From the NCBI RefSeq assembly GCF_000010285.1, contig NC_010617.1, positions 1,798,001 through 1,862,000 of the forward strand: DNA of 64,000 bases, in the 5' to 3' direction. Below the pieces are notes generated by a model. That model made no database searches and was not told where the DNA came from. It saw only the letters and a list, made by a program, of their open reading frames with translations. Positions 47,118 through 55,767 of this stretch are shown here, one piece after another. The first letter of the stretch is position 1. Every line of letters begins with the position of its first letter. The position numbers and the translations under genes are program-made. The DNA is from Kocuria rhizophila DC2201. GTDB taxonomy: Bacteria > Actinomycetota > Actinomycetes > Actinomycetales > Micrococcaceae.

Positions 47118-48071
47118 TCACTGGTCGGCGTGGCCGGCTCGGCGCTGTGCCCGAGCGGTCCGGGGACGTGCCCCGCTCCCCTTCCCCTCCCGCCGCGCGC
47201 GAGCGGCAGCTCGGCGCTCGATGACCTCGGGGTGGCACTGGGAGAGCAGGACCACGCCGACTATAGCAACGAGACCTGCCAGCCCCATGACCGCGCCCAG
47301 CGCCCCGGTGAAGCCCGCACCCGCCTCGCCGAGCACCACGAGCCCCAGCGCCACACCCACCATCGGGTCCACCACCGTGAGACCGGCGATCACCAGGTCC
47401 GGGGGTCCGCACGAGTACGCGCACTGCACCAGCCAGCCGCCGAGCACCGCGGCCACCAGCACCATGAGCACGCTCAGCCAGTGCACCGCGCCGATCCCGC
47501 CGTCCCGCAGGGCGGTGGTGGTCAGTCGCACGAGCACGGCCACGAAGCCGTAGAGCACCCCCGCGCTGAGCACGTAGAACATGCTGATGCGACGGCGGCG
47601 CAGCGCGAGCTCCGCCACCCCGATCAGCGCCACGAGGCCCACGAGCACGAGCACCACGAGGTTCTCGGCGCGCGGGCCGGGCACGTGGGAGGGGTCCGTG
47701 CCGGTCACGGCGCAGACCACGAACCCCGCTCCCCCGGCCGTGCACAGGGCCACGGCGAGCCACGTGCGGCGGTTGATGGTGAGCCGCTGCCGGCGGGCGT
47801 GCAGCAGCGTGGTGATCACCAGGGCGATCACGCCCAGGGGCTGCACCACGGTCACGGTGGCCAGCGCCAGGGCACAGACGTTGAGGAGCATCCCCAGGCC
47901 CAGCAGCCCGGTGCCCAGCAGCCACCGCCCGTTGCGCAGCAGCTTCCCGAGGTTGCGGGGGTTCAGGGCCCCGGACGTATGGTCTGTGACCGCGGAGGAC
48001 TGGGTCTGGGTGCCCACGGCCAGGCCCACGGCGGAGGCGATCGCCAGTGCCACGGCGATCCACTGGCTCAC
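47118..48071 (-). CDS. DMT-superfamily (EamA/NIPA-like) permease
   Basis: A protein of about 317 residues with nine to ten membrane helices, beginning SQWIAVALAIASAVGLAVGT, in the drug/metabolite transporter pattern (two five-helix repeats, helix-end QPLGVIALVITTLLHARRQRL, second repeat GLTVVDPMVGVALGLVVLGE). The substrate is unknown. The C-terminal 30 residues are basic and cytosolic. The GTG at 48071 starts right at the first helix; in-frame starts up to 48164 exist, but the added sequence overlaps a possible promoter and lacks family character. Confidence 0.75.
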   Translation of the reverse strand: MSQWIAVALAIASAVGLAVGTQTQSSAVTDHTSGALNPRNLGKLLRNGRWLLGTGLLGLGMLLNVCALALATVTVVQPLGVIALVITTLLHARRQRLTINRRTWLAVALCTAGGAGFVVCAVTGTDPSHVPGPRAENLVVLVLVGLVALIGVAELALRRRRISMFYVLSAGVLYGFVAVLVRLTTTALRDGGIGAVHWLSVLMVLVAAVLGGWLVQCAYSCGPPDLVIAGLTVVDPMVGVALGLVVLGEAGAGFTGALGAVMGLAGLVAIVGVVLLSQCHPEVIERRAAARARREGKGSGARPRTARAQRRAGHADQ

Positions 48072-48163
48072 GGGGTTCTCTGCGATGGTCTCACCCTCAC
48101 ATCGTAGGGTTTCCGCTCGCCGCAGGAGGGGGAACCAGCGCGATCCGCACCCGGGGCCGGACA

Positions 48164-48200
48164 CGCGGAAGGCCGGGTCCCGAGGACCCGGCCTTCCGTG
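48164..48200 (-). terminator. Terminator after the holin-like gene
   Basis: A 17-bp stem (core GGAAGGCCGGGTCC with its complement) closes a CGA loop, 32 bp past the stop of the 48232-49101 gene. Confidence 0.85.
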
Positions 48201-48231
48201 CGGTGGGCGGCCGCGGGGGCCGCCGGTGGTG

Positions 48232-49101
48232 CTACTTGCGCAGCAGCTTCTTGAGGAACACGAGGAACGCGGTGCCCGCGGCGACGGCCACGGCCAGCGG
48301 CTGCCACCGCTCGCTCAGCACATCCGACGCCGCTGTGGAACCCTCCGGCCGCACGCCCTGGGTGCCGCCCTTGGAGGCGAGAGTGCTCTTCACGGACTCC
48401 TGGGTGGCGGTGAAGGTGCGCGAGGTGCGGTTCACGAACCCCTGGGTGGCGCTCTGGACGGAGTCCACGCGGTTCTGGGCGTCGTCCCGCAGGCTCTTGA
48501 GGTGCTCGCGACGCAGCTTGAGACGGTGGCGCAGCTGCTCCTCCGTGGGCTGCACGGGCTTGACCCGGTTGGGGTCGTTGGCCGCCTCTTCCTTCTCGCG
48601 CTGCTTGCGCTGCTCGGCCTCGTTGATGTCGCGCTGCACGCGGCCCTCGTTGTACGCCGAGCCCTCCTTGACCACGCCGAGGTCGTAGCGCAGCCCGAAG
48701 ATGGTCTTCTCGGGCATCAGCGGCAGGGCGCTCTTGATCTTGGAGACGCCGATCAGCGCGAGCACGGCCAGCACCACGAGGAACACCACGGCCAGCAGCA
48801 GCGCGGCGAGCCACGCGGGCATCACGTGGGAGAGCCCGGCGATGGCCGCACCGATCAGGGCGATCACGGCGAGCCCCAGGAACACCAGGCCCACCACGGC
48901 GAACGCGGCACCCACGCCCACCTTGATGCCCTTCTCTTTGAGCTCGAGGACGGCCAGCTGGGCCTCGTCCTTGAGCTGCTTGGGCAGCAGCCGGACGAAG
49001 ACCTTCACGACATCCGTGATGGACGCCGCGCCGGGCCTCTTGGTGCTGCGATTGGCTGCCGTGGGTGAGTGGCCGCTGTTGGGGCCCACTGCGTGGCTCA
49101 T
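48232..49101 (-). CDS. Phage-holin-like (DUF1469) membrane protein
   Basis: A 289-residue protein. Residues about 40-130 form the DUF1469/holin-superfamily III domain: EAQLAVLELKEKGIKVGVGA, then two long hydrophobic hairpins. A charged coiled region (RDINEAEQRKQREKEEAAN) is followed by a DUF3618-like stretch, ending in one more membrane helix (LAVAVAAGTAFLVFLKKLL). Members are not lysis holins but chromosomal membrane proteins of unknown role. The ATG at 49101 has GGAGG upstream. Single gene with a strong terminator. Confidence 0.8.
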   Translation of the reverse strand: MSHAVGPNSGHSPTAANRSTKRPGAASITDVVKVFVRLLPKQLKDEAQLAVLELKEKGIKVGVGAAFAVVGLVFLGLAVIALIGAAIAGLSHVMPAWLAALLLAVVFLVVLAVLALIGVSKIKSALPLMPEKTIFGLRYDLGVVKEGSAYNEGRVQRDINEAEQRKQREKEEAANDPNRVKPVQPTEEQLRHRLKLRREHLKSLRDDAQNRVDSVQSATQGFVNRTSRTFTATQESVKSTLASKGGTQGVRPEGSTAASDVLSERWQPLAVAVAAGTAFLVFLKKLLRK

Positions 49102-49212
49102 GCCGCCTCCGATGGGTGCGTGATGGTGGGTGAACGTCGATCTGATCTCAAAATACCATTCACCGGGGCACCGGAAGGCACTGCGGGAGCGTGACGCAGG
49201 GGCCCCGGCGAC

Positions 49213-50049
49213 TCACTGCAGGCGCCCGTCCTCCATGGTCACGCACCGGTCCGCGAGGGGCACGAACTCGGTGTCGTGGGTGACCACCAGGGACGCGAGA
49301 CCGAACTGGTGCGTGAGCTCGGCGAGCAGCTCCATGATGCTGCGCGAGCGCTCCTGGTCCAGTGCCGCGGTGGGCTCGTCCACGAGCAGCAGCTGGGGGT
49401 CGTTCATCAGGGCCCGGGCGATGTTCACCCGTTGCCGCTGTCCGCCCGAGAGCTGGTGCGGGCGGCGGTCGCCGCAGTCCACGAGACCGACCTTCTGCAG
49501 CAGCTCGTCCGCACGGGTCTTGGCCTCCTTCAGCTCCTTGCCGCGGGCACCGGCCACGTGGGCGGCCAGCACGAGCTGCTCGCGGGAGGTCAGGGCGGCC
49601 AGCAGGTTGGGCTGCTGGAAGACCATGCCGGTGTGGCCCCGGCGGATCCGGGCGAGGTCCCTCTCGGGCAGCTCGGTGAGGGACTGTCCCGCGACCATCA
49701 CGGTGCCCGAGGTGGGCTTGATGAGTGCGGCGGCCACGGCCAGCAGGGAGGACTTGCCGGACCCGGACGGGCCGATCAGTGCGGTCATGTCCCCGCGCTG
49801 CAGCTCCAGGGACACGTGGTCCAGGGCGCGCACGGTGCGCGGGGTGCCGTCGTTGGCCGTGCCGTCCGGGTACTCGAGCGAGACGTCCCGGACGCTCAGA
49901 GCCGGCGCGGCGGCGTCATCGACCGCCACGGAACGCTCGGCCTGCGGTGCGTGACCGGCCTCGTGCTCGTGCCGGGGTTCGTGGTGCCCGACGTGGTGAC
50001 CCTCGTGGGTGTCCGCGCGGTGGCGCGGTTCGGCGTCAGAAGCATGCAT
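49213..50049 (-). CDS. ABC transporter ATP-binding protein with His-rich N-terminus
   Basis: A 278-residue ATPase of the LolD/MacB-type. Walker A GPSGSGKS is at about residues 93-100, Q-loop FQQPNLL, signature LSGGQRQR, Walker B LLLVDEP. The first 40 residues are unusual: about ten histidines within 33 residues (HHVGHHEPRHEHEAGHA), like a metal-binding tail. It starts 2 bp after the partner permease stop with a GGAGGT site. A two-component system lies divergently upstream of the permease, which suggests regulated export or envelope-stress function. Confidence 0.9.
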   Translation of the reverse strand: MHASDAEPRHRADTHEGHHVGHHEPRHEHEAGHAPQAERSVAVDDAAAPALSVRDVSLEYPDGTANDGTPRTVRALDHVSLELQRGDMTALIGPSGSGKSSLLAVAAALIKPTSGTVMVAGQSLTELPERDLARIRRGHTGMVFQQPNLLAALTSREQLVLAAHVAGARGKELKEAKTRADELLQKVGLVDCGDRRPHQLSGGQRQRVNIARALMNDPQLLLVDEPTAALDQERSRSIMELLAELTHQFGLASLVVTHDTEFVPLADRCVTMEDGRLQ

Positions 50050-50051
50050 GG

Positions 50052-51176
50052 TCAGTTACCTCCCAGAGCAATCATCGGATCCACGGTCGAGACGCGGCGC
50101 ACGGCGAGCAGCGAGCCCAGCAGACCGAGCACGAGCACCCCGACCATCGGCAGGGCCACGCTGGCCGCACTCAGCTCGAACGGCACCGCGGAGCCCGCGA
50201 GCATCCCGCCGAGCAGGCCCAGGGCACCGCCGATGAGCACGCCCAGGGTGAGCACCACGGCGGCCTGCACGAGCGAGTCCCCCACCACGTAGCCGCGGCT
50301 CGCGCCGAGGGCGCGCAGCACCGCGATGTCACGCGTGCGCTGGATGGTCCAGACCGTGAGGAAGGAGATCACCACCAGGGCGCTGATGCCGTAGAGGAAG
50401 CCCTGCATCATCAGCAGCGAGCCGCGCTCGGACTGGTAGGCGGGCAGGGCCGCGAGGGAGTCCTTGGTGCTCAGGGCCACGGTGTCGGTGTCGTCCTGCA
50501 CGTTCTGCGGGGCGTCGTCGGTGGTCAGCGCCAGCGCGGTGGCCTGCTCGTCCTGGGACGTGTGGGCCACTGCCGGGAAGTCCTCGATGCTGAGCCACGC
50601 CACGGGCACGTGGCTGTAGTACTCGTTGTCCACCACACCGGCGGTCTTCAAGGCGGTCCCACCCATGGACACGGTGTCCCCGGTGGAGACCTTGAGGTCC
50701 TGCGCGAGGGTCTCGCTCAGGACCACCTCGCCTTTGCCCGCGTGGGTCTGCCCCGAGCTCGCGCTCAGCCCGGAGGCGAGCGAGGAGCCCGGTTCCAGGG
50801 CCATGGCGGCGGCCGCGGTGGTGTCCGCGCGCGACGCCGCGTCCTGGCCGCCCTGGGGCTCGGCACCGCTGCGGATGCTGGTCTGGGCGATGCCCAGCCG
50901 CTCCACGGAGTCCTTGCCCACCGCGTCACGCCAGGCGTCCACCTGCTTCTGGTCGATCTGCGACGTGGTGAAGGACGGGGTGCCGGAGTCGCCCGGCGGG
51001 GCGGTGAGGACGAGGCGCTGGGCCTGCAGGCGTTCGAGGGCCGAGGTGTTCTGGTGACCCAGTCCGTTGGTCAGGCCCGTGAGCAGGACCAGCAGCAGGG
51101 TGATCAGGGCCACGACCGTGGCCAGCAGGGTGAACCGGCCCTTGGCGAACGTGATGTCCCTCAGGGACAAGAACAT
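50052..51176 (-). CDS. ABC transporter permease, FtsX/MacB-like
   Basis: A 374-residue permease with an N-terminal helix (FTLLATVVALITLLLVLLTG), a large extracellular domain of about 220 residues, and three C-terminal helices (SALVVISFLTVW, VVLTLGVLIGGALGLLGGML, VGVLVLGLLGSLLAV) with the FtsX-family motif IQRTRDIAVLRALGASRGYV. The ATG at 51176 follows GGGAG at seven bases. MacB-type pairs work as mechanotransducers or export peptides and lipids; the substrate is unknown. Confidence 0.88.
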   Translation of the reverse strand: MFLSLRDITFAKGRFTLLATVVALITLLLVLLTGLTNGLGHQNTSALERLQAQRLVLTAPPGDSGTPSFTTSQIDQKQVDAWRDAVGKDSVERLGIAQTSIRSGAEPQGGQDAASRADTTAAAAMALEPGSSLASGLSASSGQTHAGKGEVVLSETLAQDLKVSTGDTVSMGGTALKTAGVVDNEYYSHVPVAWLSIEDFPAVAHTSQDEQATALALTTDDAPQNVQDDTDTVALSTKDSLAALPAYQSERGSLLMMQGFLYGISALVVISFLTVWTIQRTRDIAVLRALGASRGYVVGDSLVQAAVVLTLGVLIGGALGLLGGMLAGSAVPFELSAASVALPMVGVLVLGLLGSLLAVRRVSTVDPMIALGGN

Positions 51177-51252
51177 GGGGGAACTCCCGTGACGTAGTGA
51201 CAACGACTCCGTCCATTGTGCTCAGCGGCGGGCGGCGCGGGATCGTCAGCAC

Positions 51253-51305
51253 GGTTGAAACCCGCGTTCCGGGTGGTTGATCCCGGGATCAACCGAACGG
51301 TTGAT
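51253..51305. promoter_or_regulatory. Palindromic operator cluster between ABC exporter and two-component genes
   Basis: A perfect 20-bp palindrome GGTTGATCCCGGGATCAACC lies at 51275-51294. Two further GGTTGA half-sites lie at 51253-51258 and 51299-51305, at 22-24 bp spacing. The array sits between the divergent starts of the ABC permease (51176) and the histidine kinase (51402), a natural place for the response regulator to control both. The binding protein is inferred. Confidence 0.6.
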
Positions 51306-51401
51306 GTGCCGCGAGCGGGGGTGCGTACCATGACTTCGGAGTTCGGACCCTTCTGCGCGCCGGTCGGCTCCCTCCACCGTCCCCGCCCAGGAAGGCACGC
51401 C

Positions 51402-52922
51402 GTGCCCCAGGAACTGTCCACCCCGGCCCTGCTGCGGGTCATGCGCGTGAGCCTGCACGTGAGTTTCGCGGCGCTGCTCGGGCTCGCGGTGCTGCGCACG
51501 GCGATGGGCGCCTCCTCCGGGGACGCGTCCGCGGTGGGCACCGCCGTGGTGCTGTGCCTCGCGGGTCTGCTGGCTTTCACGTACGTGCTGGGTACCACAG
51601 TGGAGAACCGCGTGGCGCGCGGCCGTGCGGACCGGGGGCGGCTGCGCTGGACCCCCGTGTGGCTCGGCTCGGTGACCCTGCTGTGGGTGGTGCTGGCCCT
51701 GTTGAGCCGGGACTTCGCGTGGGTCGTGTTCCCCCTCTTCTTCCTGTACCCCGTGCTGCTGCCGCCGGTCGTCGCGCTCACGGGGATCGTGGTGCTCACG
51801 GGTGTGGTGGTGCTCTCGCAGCTGCTGCACGTCCCCGCGGGCACCTTCACCGCGCCGATGGCCGTGGGGCCGAGCATCGGGGCGGTGGTCGCGGTGCTGG
51901 TCAGCTACGGCTACCGCGCGCTGTACCGGGACGCCCGCCGTCACCTGCGCGTGATCCGCCAGCTGGAGTCCACGCGCGCGGAGCTGGCCCGGCGTGAGCG
52001 CACCGCGGGCACCATGACCGAGCGGGAGCGGCTCTCCCGGGAGATCCACGACACCCTCGCACAGGGGCTGACCTCCATCGTGCTGGTCTCCCGAGCCGCC
52101 CAGCAGGCGCTGGAGCGGGACGAGCGGGACGTCGCCGCCGCGCGCCTGGCGACCATCGAGGACACCGCCGCGGCCAACCTCGCCGAGGCCCGCCGCTTCG
52201 TGCGGGACCTCGCCTCCCCCGCCCTGGACGAGTCCCTGCCCAGCGCGCTCGACGAGGTGTGTCGGCGCACCGAGGAGGGCGCCCGCGCGGCCGGCACCGG
52301 GCTGACGTGCGAGTTCTCCGTGCAGGGCACCGTCCCGCAGCTCACGGACCGTCAGCGCACCCTCTTCATCCGGGCCACCCAGTCCACCCTGGCCAACGTG
52401 CTCTCCCACGCCCGCGCCTCGCGCGTGGTGGTGACCCTGGAGGGGTGGGAGGACGCCGTCACGCTGGACGTGGTGGACGACGGCGTGGGCTTCGACCCCC
52501 GCGCCCTGGCCCGTGCCGAGCGGGACGACTCGTTCGGACTCTCCCACCTGCGACGCCGCGCGGCCGAGGTGGGCGCCGAGCTCACCGTGGAGTCCGAGCC
52601 GCGCCACGGCACGGCCGTGAACGTGCGGCTGCCGCTCGGGGGCGTCCCGCCCTCGCCCGTGGCCGGTCCCGGGGCTGCCGGCGACCGCCGCGCCCCGGGC
52701 ACAGTCGCCCCCGGCGCACCAAGCGCGGTCGTCCCCGGCGCCCCGGGCGCCGTCGCTCCCGACACCCCGAGCGCCGTCGCTCCCGACACCTCGGACGCGG
52801 AGAACCTCCGCGGAAGCAAGAACGACGACGCCGCGCCGGTTCCGCGCGAGCGCGTGGGCGCCGCGGCGGCGTCGTCCCCCGAGACCGAGACCCCCCGAGC
52901 CGAAGGCAGGCGCACCGCATGA
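51402..52922 (+). CDS. NarL-type sensor histidine kinase
   Basis: A 506-residue kinase with about six N-terminal membrane helices, a HisKA_3 dimerisation domain with the phospho-accepting histidine in LSREIHDTLAQGLTSI near residue 216, and an HATPase domain (NVLSHARASRVVV, VVDDGVGFDP, FGLSHLRRRA). The C-terminal 90 residues are low complexity, with four 8-residue repeats. The GTG at 51402 follows AGGAAGG at six bases; an ATG at 51330 is an alternative. The stop overlaps the regulator start as ATGA. Confidence 0.9.
   Translation: MPQELSTPALLRVMRVSLHVSFAALLGLAVLRTAMGASSGDASAVGTAVVLCLAGLLAFTYVLGTTVENRVARGRADRGRLRWTPVWLGSVTLLWVVLALLSRDFAWVVFPLFFLYPVLLPPVVALTGIVVLTGVVVLSQLLHVPAGTFTAPMAVGPSIGAVVAVLVSYGYRALYRDARRHLRVIRQLESTRAELARRERTAGTMTERERLSREIHDTLAQGLTSIVLVSRAAQQALERDERDVAAARLATIEDTAAANLAEARRFVRDLASPALDESLPSALDEVCRRTEEGARAAGTGLTCEFSVQGTVPQLTDRQRTLFIRATQSTLANVLSHARASRVVVTLEGWEDAVTLDVVDDGVGFDPRALARAERDDSFGLSHLRRRAAEVGAELTVESEPRHGTAVNVRLPLGGVPPSPVAGPGAAGDRRAPGTVAPGAPSAVVPGAPGAVAPDTPSAVAPDTSDAENLRGSKNDDAAPVPRERVGAAAASSPETETPRAEGRRTA
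52704..52799. repeat. Four tandem 24-bp repeats in the histidine kinase tail
   Basis: Four 24-bp units (52704, 52728, 52752, 52776) encode VAPGAPSA, VVPGAPGA, VAPDTPSA and VAPDTSDA. The period is in frame, so copy changes would alter only tail length. Confidence 0.8.
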
Positions 52923-53542
52923 CCACCCGAGTGCTGCTCGTGGACGACCACCCCGTGGTGCGGGCCGGGCTGCGCGCCGTGCTGGAGTCCCTGGGGGACA
53001 TCACGGTGTGCGCCGAGGCCCAGGACGGCCGCGCGGCCCTGGAGAGGCTGGGCACCGAGGACCACGGCGTGGACGTGGTGGTCATGGACCTGCAGATGGG
53101 CCGCGGGATGGGAGGGCTCGAGGCCACGCGGCGCATCGTGGCCTCCGGCGGGCCGCCCGTGCTGATCCTCACCACGTACGACACCCAGGCGGACGTGGTG
53201 GCCGCCCTGGAGGCCGGCGCCACCGGCTACCTGCTCAAGGACGCGCAGCCCGAAACCATCGGCCAGGCCGTGCACGACGCCGCCGCGGGGCGCCCGGTGC
53301 TCTCCCCCTCGGTCACGGCGCGGCTCATGACCCAGGTCCGCACCCCGGCGGCTTCCCTGAGCCCGCGGGAAATCGAGATTCTCCGCGGGCTGGCCACGGG
53401 TGCCTCGAACCGGGCGCTCGCGAAGTCCCTGTTCATCTCCGAGGCCACCGTGAAGACCCACCTGGTGCACATCTACGACAAGCTCGGCGTGGACAACCGC
53501 ACCGCCGCCGTGAGCCGCGCCCGGGAGGAGCACGTCATCTGA
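52919..53542 (+). CDS. NarL/FixJ-family response regulator
   Basis: A 207-residue regulator. The receiver domain has the acidic pair VDDHPVVRAGL, the phosphorylation site D57 in VVVMDLQM, and the conserved lysine in TGYLLKDAQP. The C-terminal LuxR-type helix-turn-helix reads LSPREIEILRGLATGASNRA with ATVKTHLVHIYDKLGV. It is cotranscribed and translationally coupled with the kinase. The divergent ABC exporter and the operator array at 51253-51305 are likely targets. The 3' end overlaps a convergent gene by 8 bp. Confidence 0.95.
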   Translation: MTTRVLLVDDHPVVRAGLRAVLESLGDITVCAEAQDGRAALERLGTEDHGVDVVVMDLQMGRGMGGLEATRRIVASGGPPVLILTTYDTQADVVAALEAGATGYLLKDAQPETIGQAVHDAAAGRPVLSPSVTARLMTQVRTPAASLSPREIEILRGLATGASNRALAKSLFISEATVKTHLVHIYDKLGVDNRTAAVSRAREEHVI

Positions 53543-54421
53543 GGCCGCGGCCCGCGGGCGTGCCGCGTAGGGCCTCGCACGCCACAGCGTACGCCGCGCC
53601 CGAGCTGAGGCCCGCGAAGAGGGAGTGGTCCCGGCAGAGGGACACGGCTCCCGCGCGGGCCACCTTGGCGCTGACCCAGTGGATCTCGCGGTGGAGCCCG
53701 TGCCGGACGTTGCGGACCTCGACCGAGCTGCCGATCCCGGCGATCAGCATGTCCGGGTCCTCCGTGTCCTGCGACCCGAAGGTCACCGAGCCGAACGGCT
53801 GGAGGCCCGTGAGGTGCACGTCCAGCCCCGAGGCCGCGAGTCCCAGGGCCAGCGCCCCGCTGGAGGCGCCCGAGCCCACGGGGGCCACCAGCTCCACGGC
53901 CTCCCGGCCCTCCCGCCGCAGCCTCAGCCCGAGATCCCGGGCGAGGTCCTGGTAGCCGCGGTAGTGCACGGCGTCGTGGCACTGCCGCATCCAGTGCCAG
54001 TCCGGGTGCTCGTCCAGCAGCTCGCGCACCCGGGCCACACGACGGTCCTGGTCCGCACGCAGGGACCTGGAGGGCGGCATCTGCTCGAGACGCACACCCA
54101 GCATGCCCAGCTGCAGCCGGAGGGTCTCGTCGATGGTCGTGGATCCCACGACCACGCAGCGCAGCCCCGCCTCGTGGCACGCGAGTGCGAGCGCCAGCGC
54201 GTAGATCCCGCTGGACGAGTCCACCACGGTCCCGCCGGGTGCGATCCGTCCCTCCCGCAGCAGCCGCCGCACGGCACCGCGCGCGGAGAGCACCTTCATC
54301 ACCTCGAAGCGCAGGGCGAGCAGTCCAGGTTGCAGGCGGATGAGATCCGGGGCCCCACGGCCTGGGAGGCATGGTCCAGGATCTCCGGAAGAGGGTGCTG
54401 CTCGGCTCGTCGTGTGTTCAT
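53535..54421 (-). pseudogene. PLP-dependent cysteine-synthase-like enzyme, frameshifted
   Basis: The gene starts at ATG 54421 (overlapping the kinase-fragment stop as ATGA) with MNTRRAEQHPLPEILDHASQ. About 23 codons on, family-like sequence jumps frame: the remainder (PDLIRLQPGLLALRFEVMKV onward) is read one frame over. A single base missing from the GGGGCCCC run at about 54349-54356 would restore one continuous frame of about 295 residues. The PLP-lysine position is MKVLSARG and the phosphate loop VGSGASSGALALG, but the usual SGN-x-G motif reads SSGIYAL, lacking the Asn. Fold type II synthase is clear; the reaction is not. Confidence 0.75.
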
Positions 54422-54786
54422 GCTCCGCTCCAGACCTGGTCGATGGTTCGTGGCAGGCCCATTGCATCGAGGGCCGCCCGCGCCTCCCGTGCGCGCTGGG
54501 CGGCGCGGGGCCGGGCGGCGTCGAGGACGACGGCGCACACCGTGCCGCTGTGGGCGATCTGGACTCCCACGCCACCGGTCTCCCGGGTGATCCGCAGCAG
54601 GTCGGGAAGCTCCGGTTTGGGCAGCCGGGACTCGTTGAGCAGGGCCGATCGCGTTGCCGCGCGCCCCAGCAGTGCGGCGTTGCGCTCACGCACGCCGCGC
54701 TCCAGGTCGCGCAGCATCCGAGCGCACTCCCGGCGCTCCCCCGCGGAGTAGTCCCGGGCCGCGAGCGCGGGACGGGCGGGCGGCAA
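54418..54786 (-). pseudogene. GHMP kinase C-terminal fragment (PduX-like)
   Basis: About 120 residues matching only the second half of a GHMP-type kinase: LNESRLPKPELPDLLRITRE then GGVGVQIAHSGTVCAVVLD, as in L-threonine kinase PduX and relatives. The N-terminal half with the ATP-binding GLGSS-type loop is absent; the upstream frame runs back into the alpha/beta hydrolase stop codon at 54862. No good start exists (TTG at 54786). The stop overlaps the next gene's ATG, showing that the pair was once an operon. Likely a deletion remnant. Confidence 0.7.
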
Positions 54787-54861
54787 CGTTGGCCCACGCG
54801 TCAGCCGAGCGGGACCCGCCGAGCAGGACCCGGTGAGCGGGCGGCGTCGTGCGCCGGCGCG

Positions 54862-55767
54862 TCAGCGGGCGGCGGCCCGGGCGATCAGCTCGGCGGTGCG
54901 GCGCGGCTGGTCCAGCATCACGAAGTGCCCGCTGCGGGAGACCACCACGGAGCACACCGAGGTCTCCCCCGCGAGCCGCGTGGCCTGCGCGAGGACGTGG
55001 CGCACCCACCGGGACAGCCCCGGCCGGGGCACGCGGCCGTTGGCGGCCACCACTGTGAGGGGCACCCGGGGGTCCAGGGGCAGCCGGGCCCGCAGTTCGC
55101 GGAGCCGGTTCATGCACGCCACGTAGCCCGCGAGCTCGCGCAGGGAGGCCAACAGCGTGTTGGTGGCGGAGGCCTCGGCGCGCAGACCGCCCATCACCCG
55201 ATCCACGCGCAGCCGCCCGGGCACGAGGACCACCGAGACCGCCGGCCCCACGAGGCGCCAGAGCCGGCGCACGGCCCGGGAGCGGGCGGCGGGGTGCGTG
55301 CGGTGGCGGAAGTGGCGGGCGGCACGGGCCTCGTCGTGGGCCCGGTCGGCTCCCTCGACCTCGGGGACGGAGCCGTCGAGCAGCACGAGGGATGCCAGGC
55401 GCCCGGGGTGCAGCCGGGCCGCGGCCTCCACGACGGCCGCACCGAAGGAGTGGCCCACCGCGGTGACGGGTCCGGTGACGTGCAGGGCGTCGAGGACGGC
55501 GAGCAGGCGGGCGGCCTCCGTGTCCAGGTCCGGGAGGGTCTCGGGGACCGTCTGGCCCGGTGCGCATCCGGGGCGGTCCAACACGATCACGCGGTGGTCC
55601 CCGCGCAGCAGCTCGACCACCGGGGCCCAGTCCCACAGCATGGAGGCCACGCCCGACGAGCACACGAGCGCCGGGCCGGAGCCGATGTCCAGCACCCGGA
55701 CCGGCACACCCCGGACCGGGACCTCGCTCAGGTGCTCGCGCCACAGTGCGGCGGTGGACCGGTTCAC
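54862..55767 (-). CDS. Alpha/beta hydrolase
   Basis: A 301-residue hydrolase. The oxyanion strand is VLDIGSGPALVCSSGVASM, the nucleophile elbow is GHSFG with Ser near residue 107, and a C-terminal histidine lies in SRSGHFVMLDQPRRTAEL. The core fold follows, with a lid region between about 160 and 220. The substrate is unknown. The GTG start overlaps the DUF998 stop as GTGA. The kinase fragment begins shortly after its stop in the same frame. Confidence 0.85.
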   Translation of the reverse strand: MNRSTAALWREHLSEVPVRGVPVRVLDIGSGPALVCSSGVASMLWDWAPVVELLRGDHRVIVLDRPGCAPGQTVPETLPDLDTEAARLLAVLDALHVTGPVTAVGHSFGAAVVEAAARLHPGRLASLVLLDGSVPEVEGADRAHDEARAARHFRHRTHPAARSRAVRRLWRLVGPAVSVVLVPGRLRVDRVMGGLRAEASATNTLLASLRELAGYVACMNRLRELRARLPLDPRVPLTVVAANGRVPRPGLSRWVRHVLAQATRLAGETSVCSVVVSRSGHFVMLDQPRRTAELIARAAAR

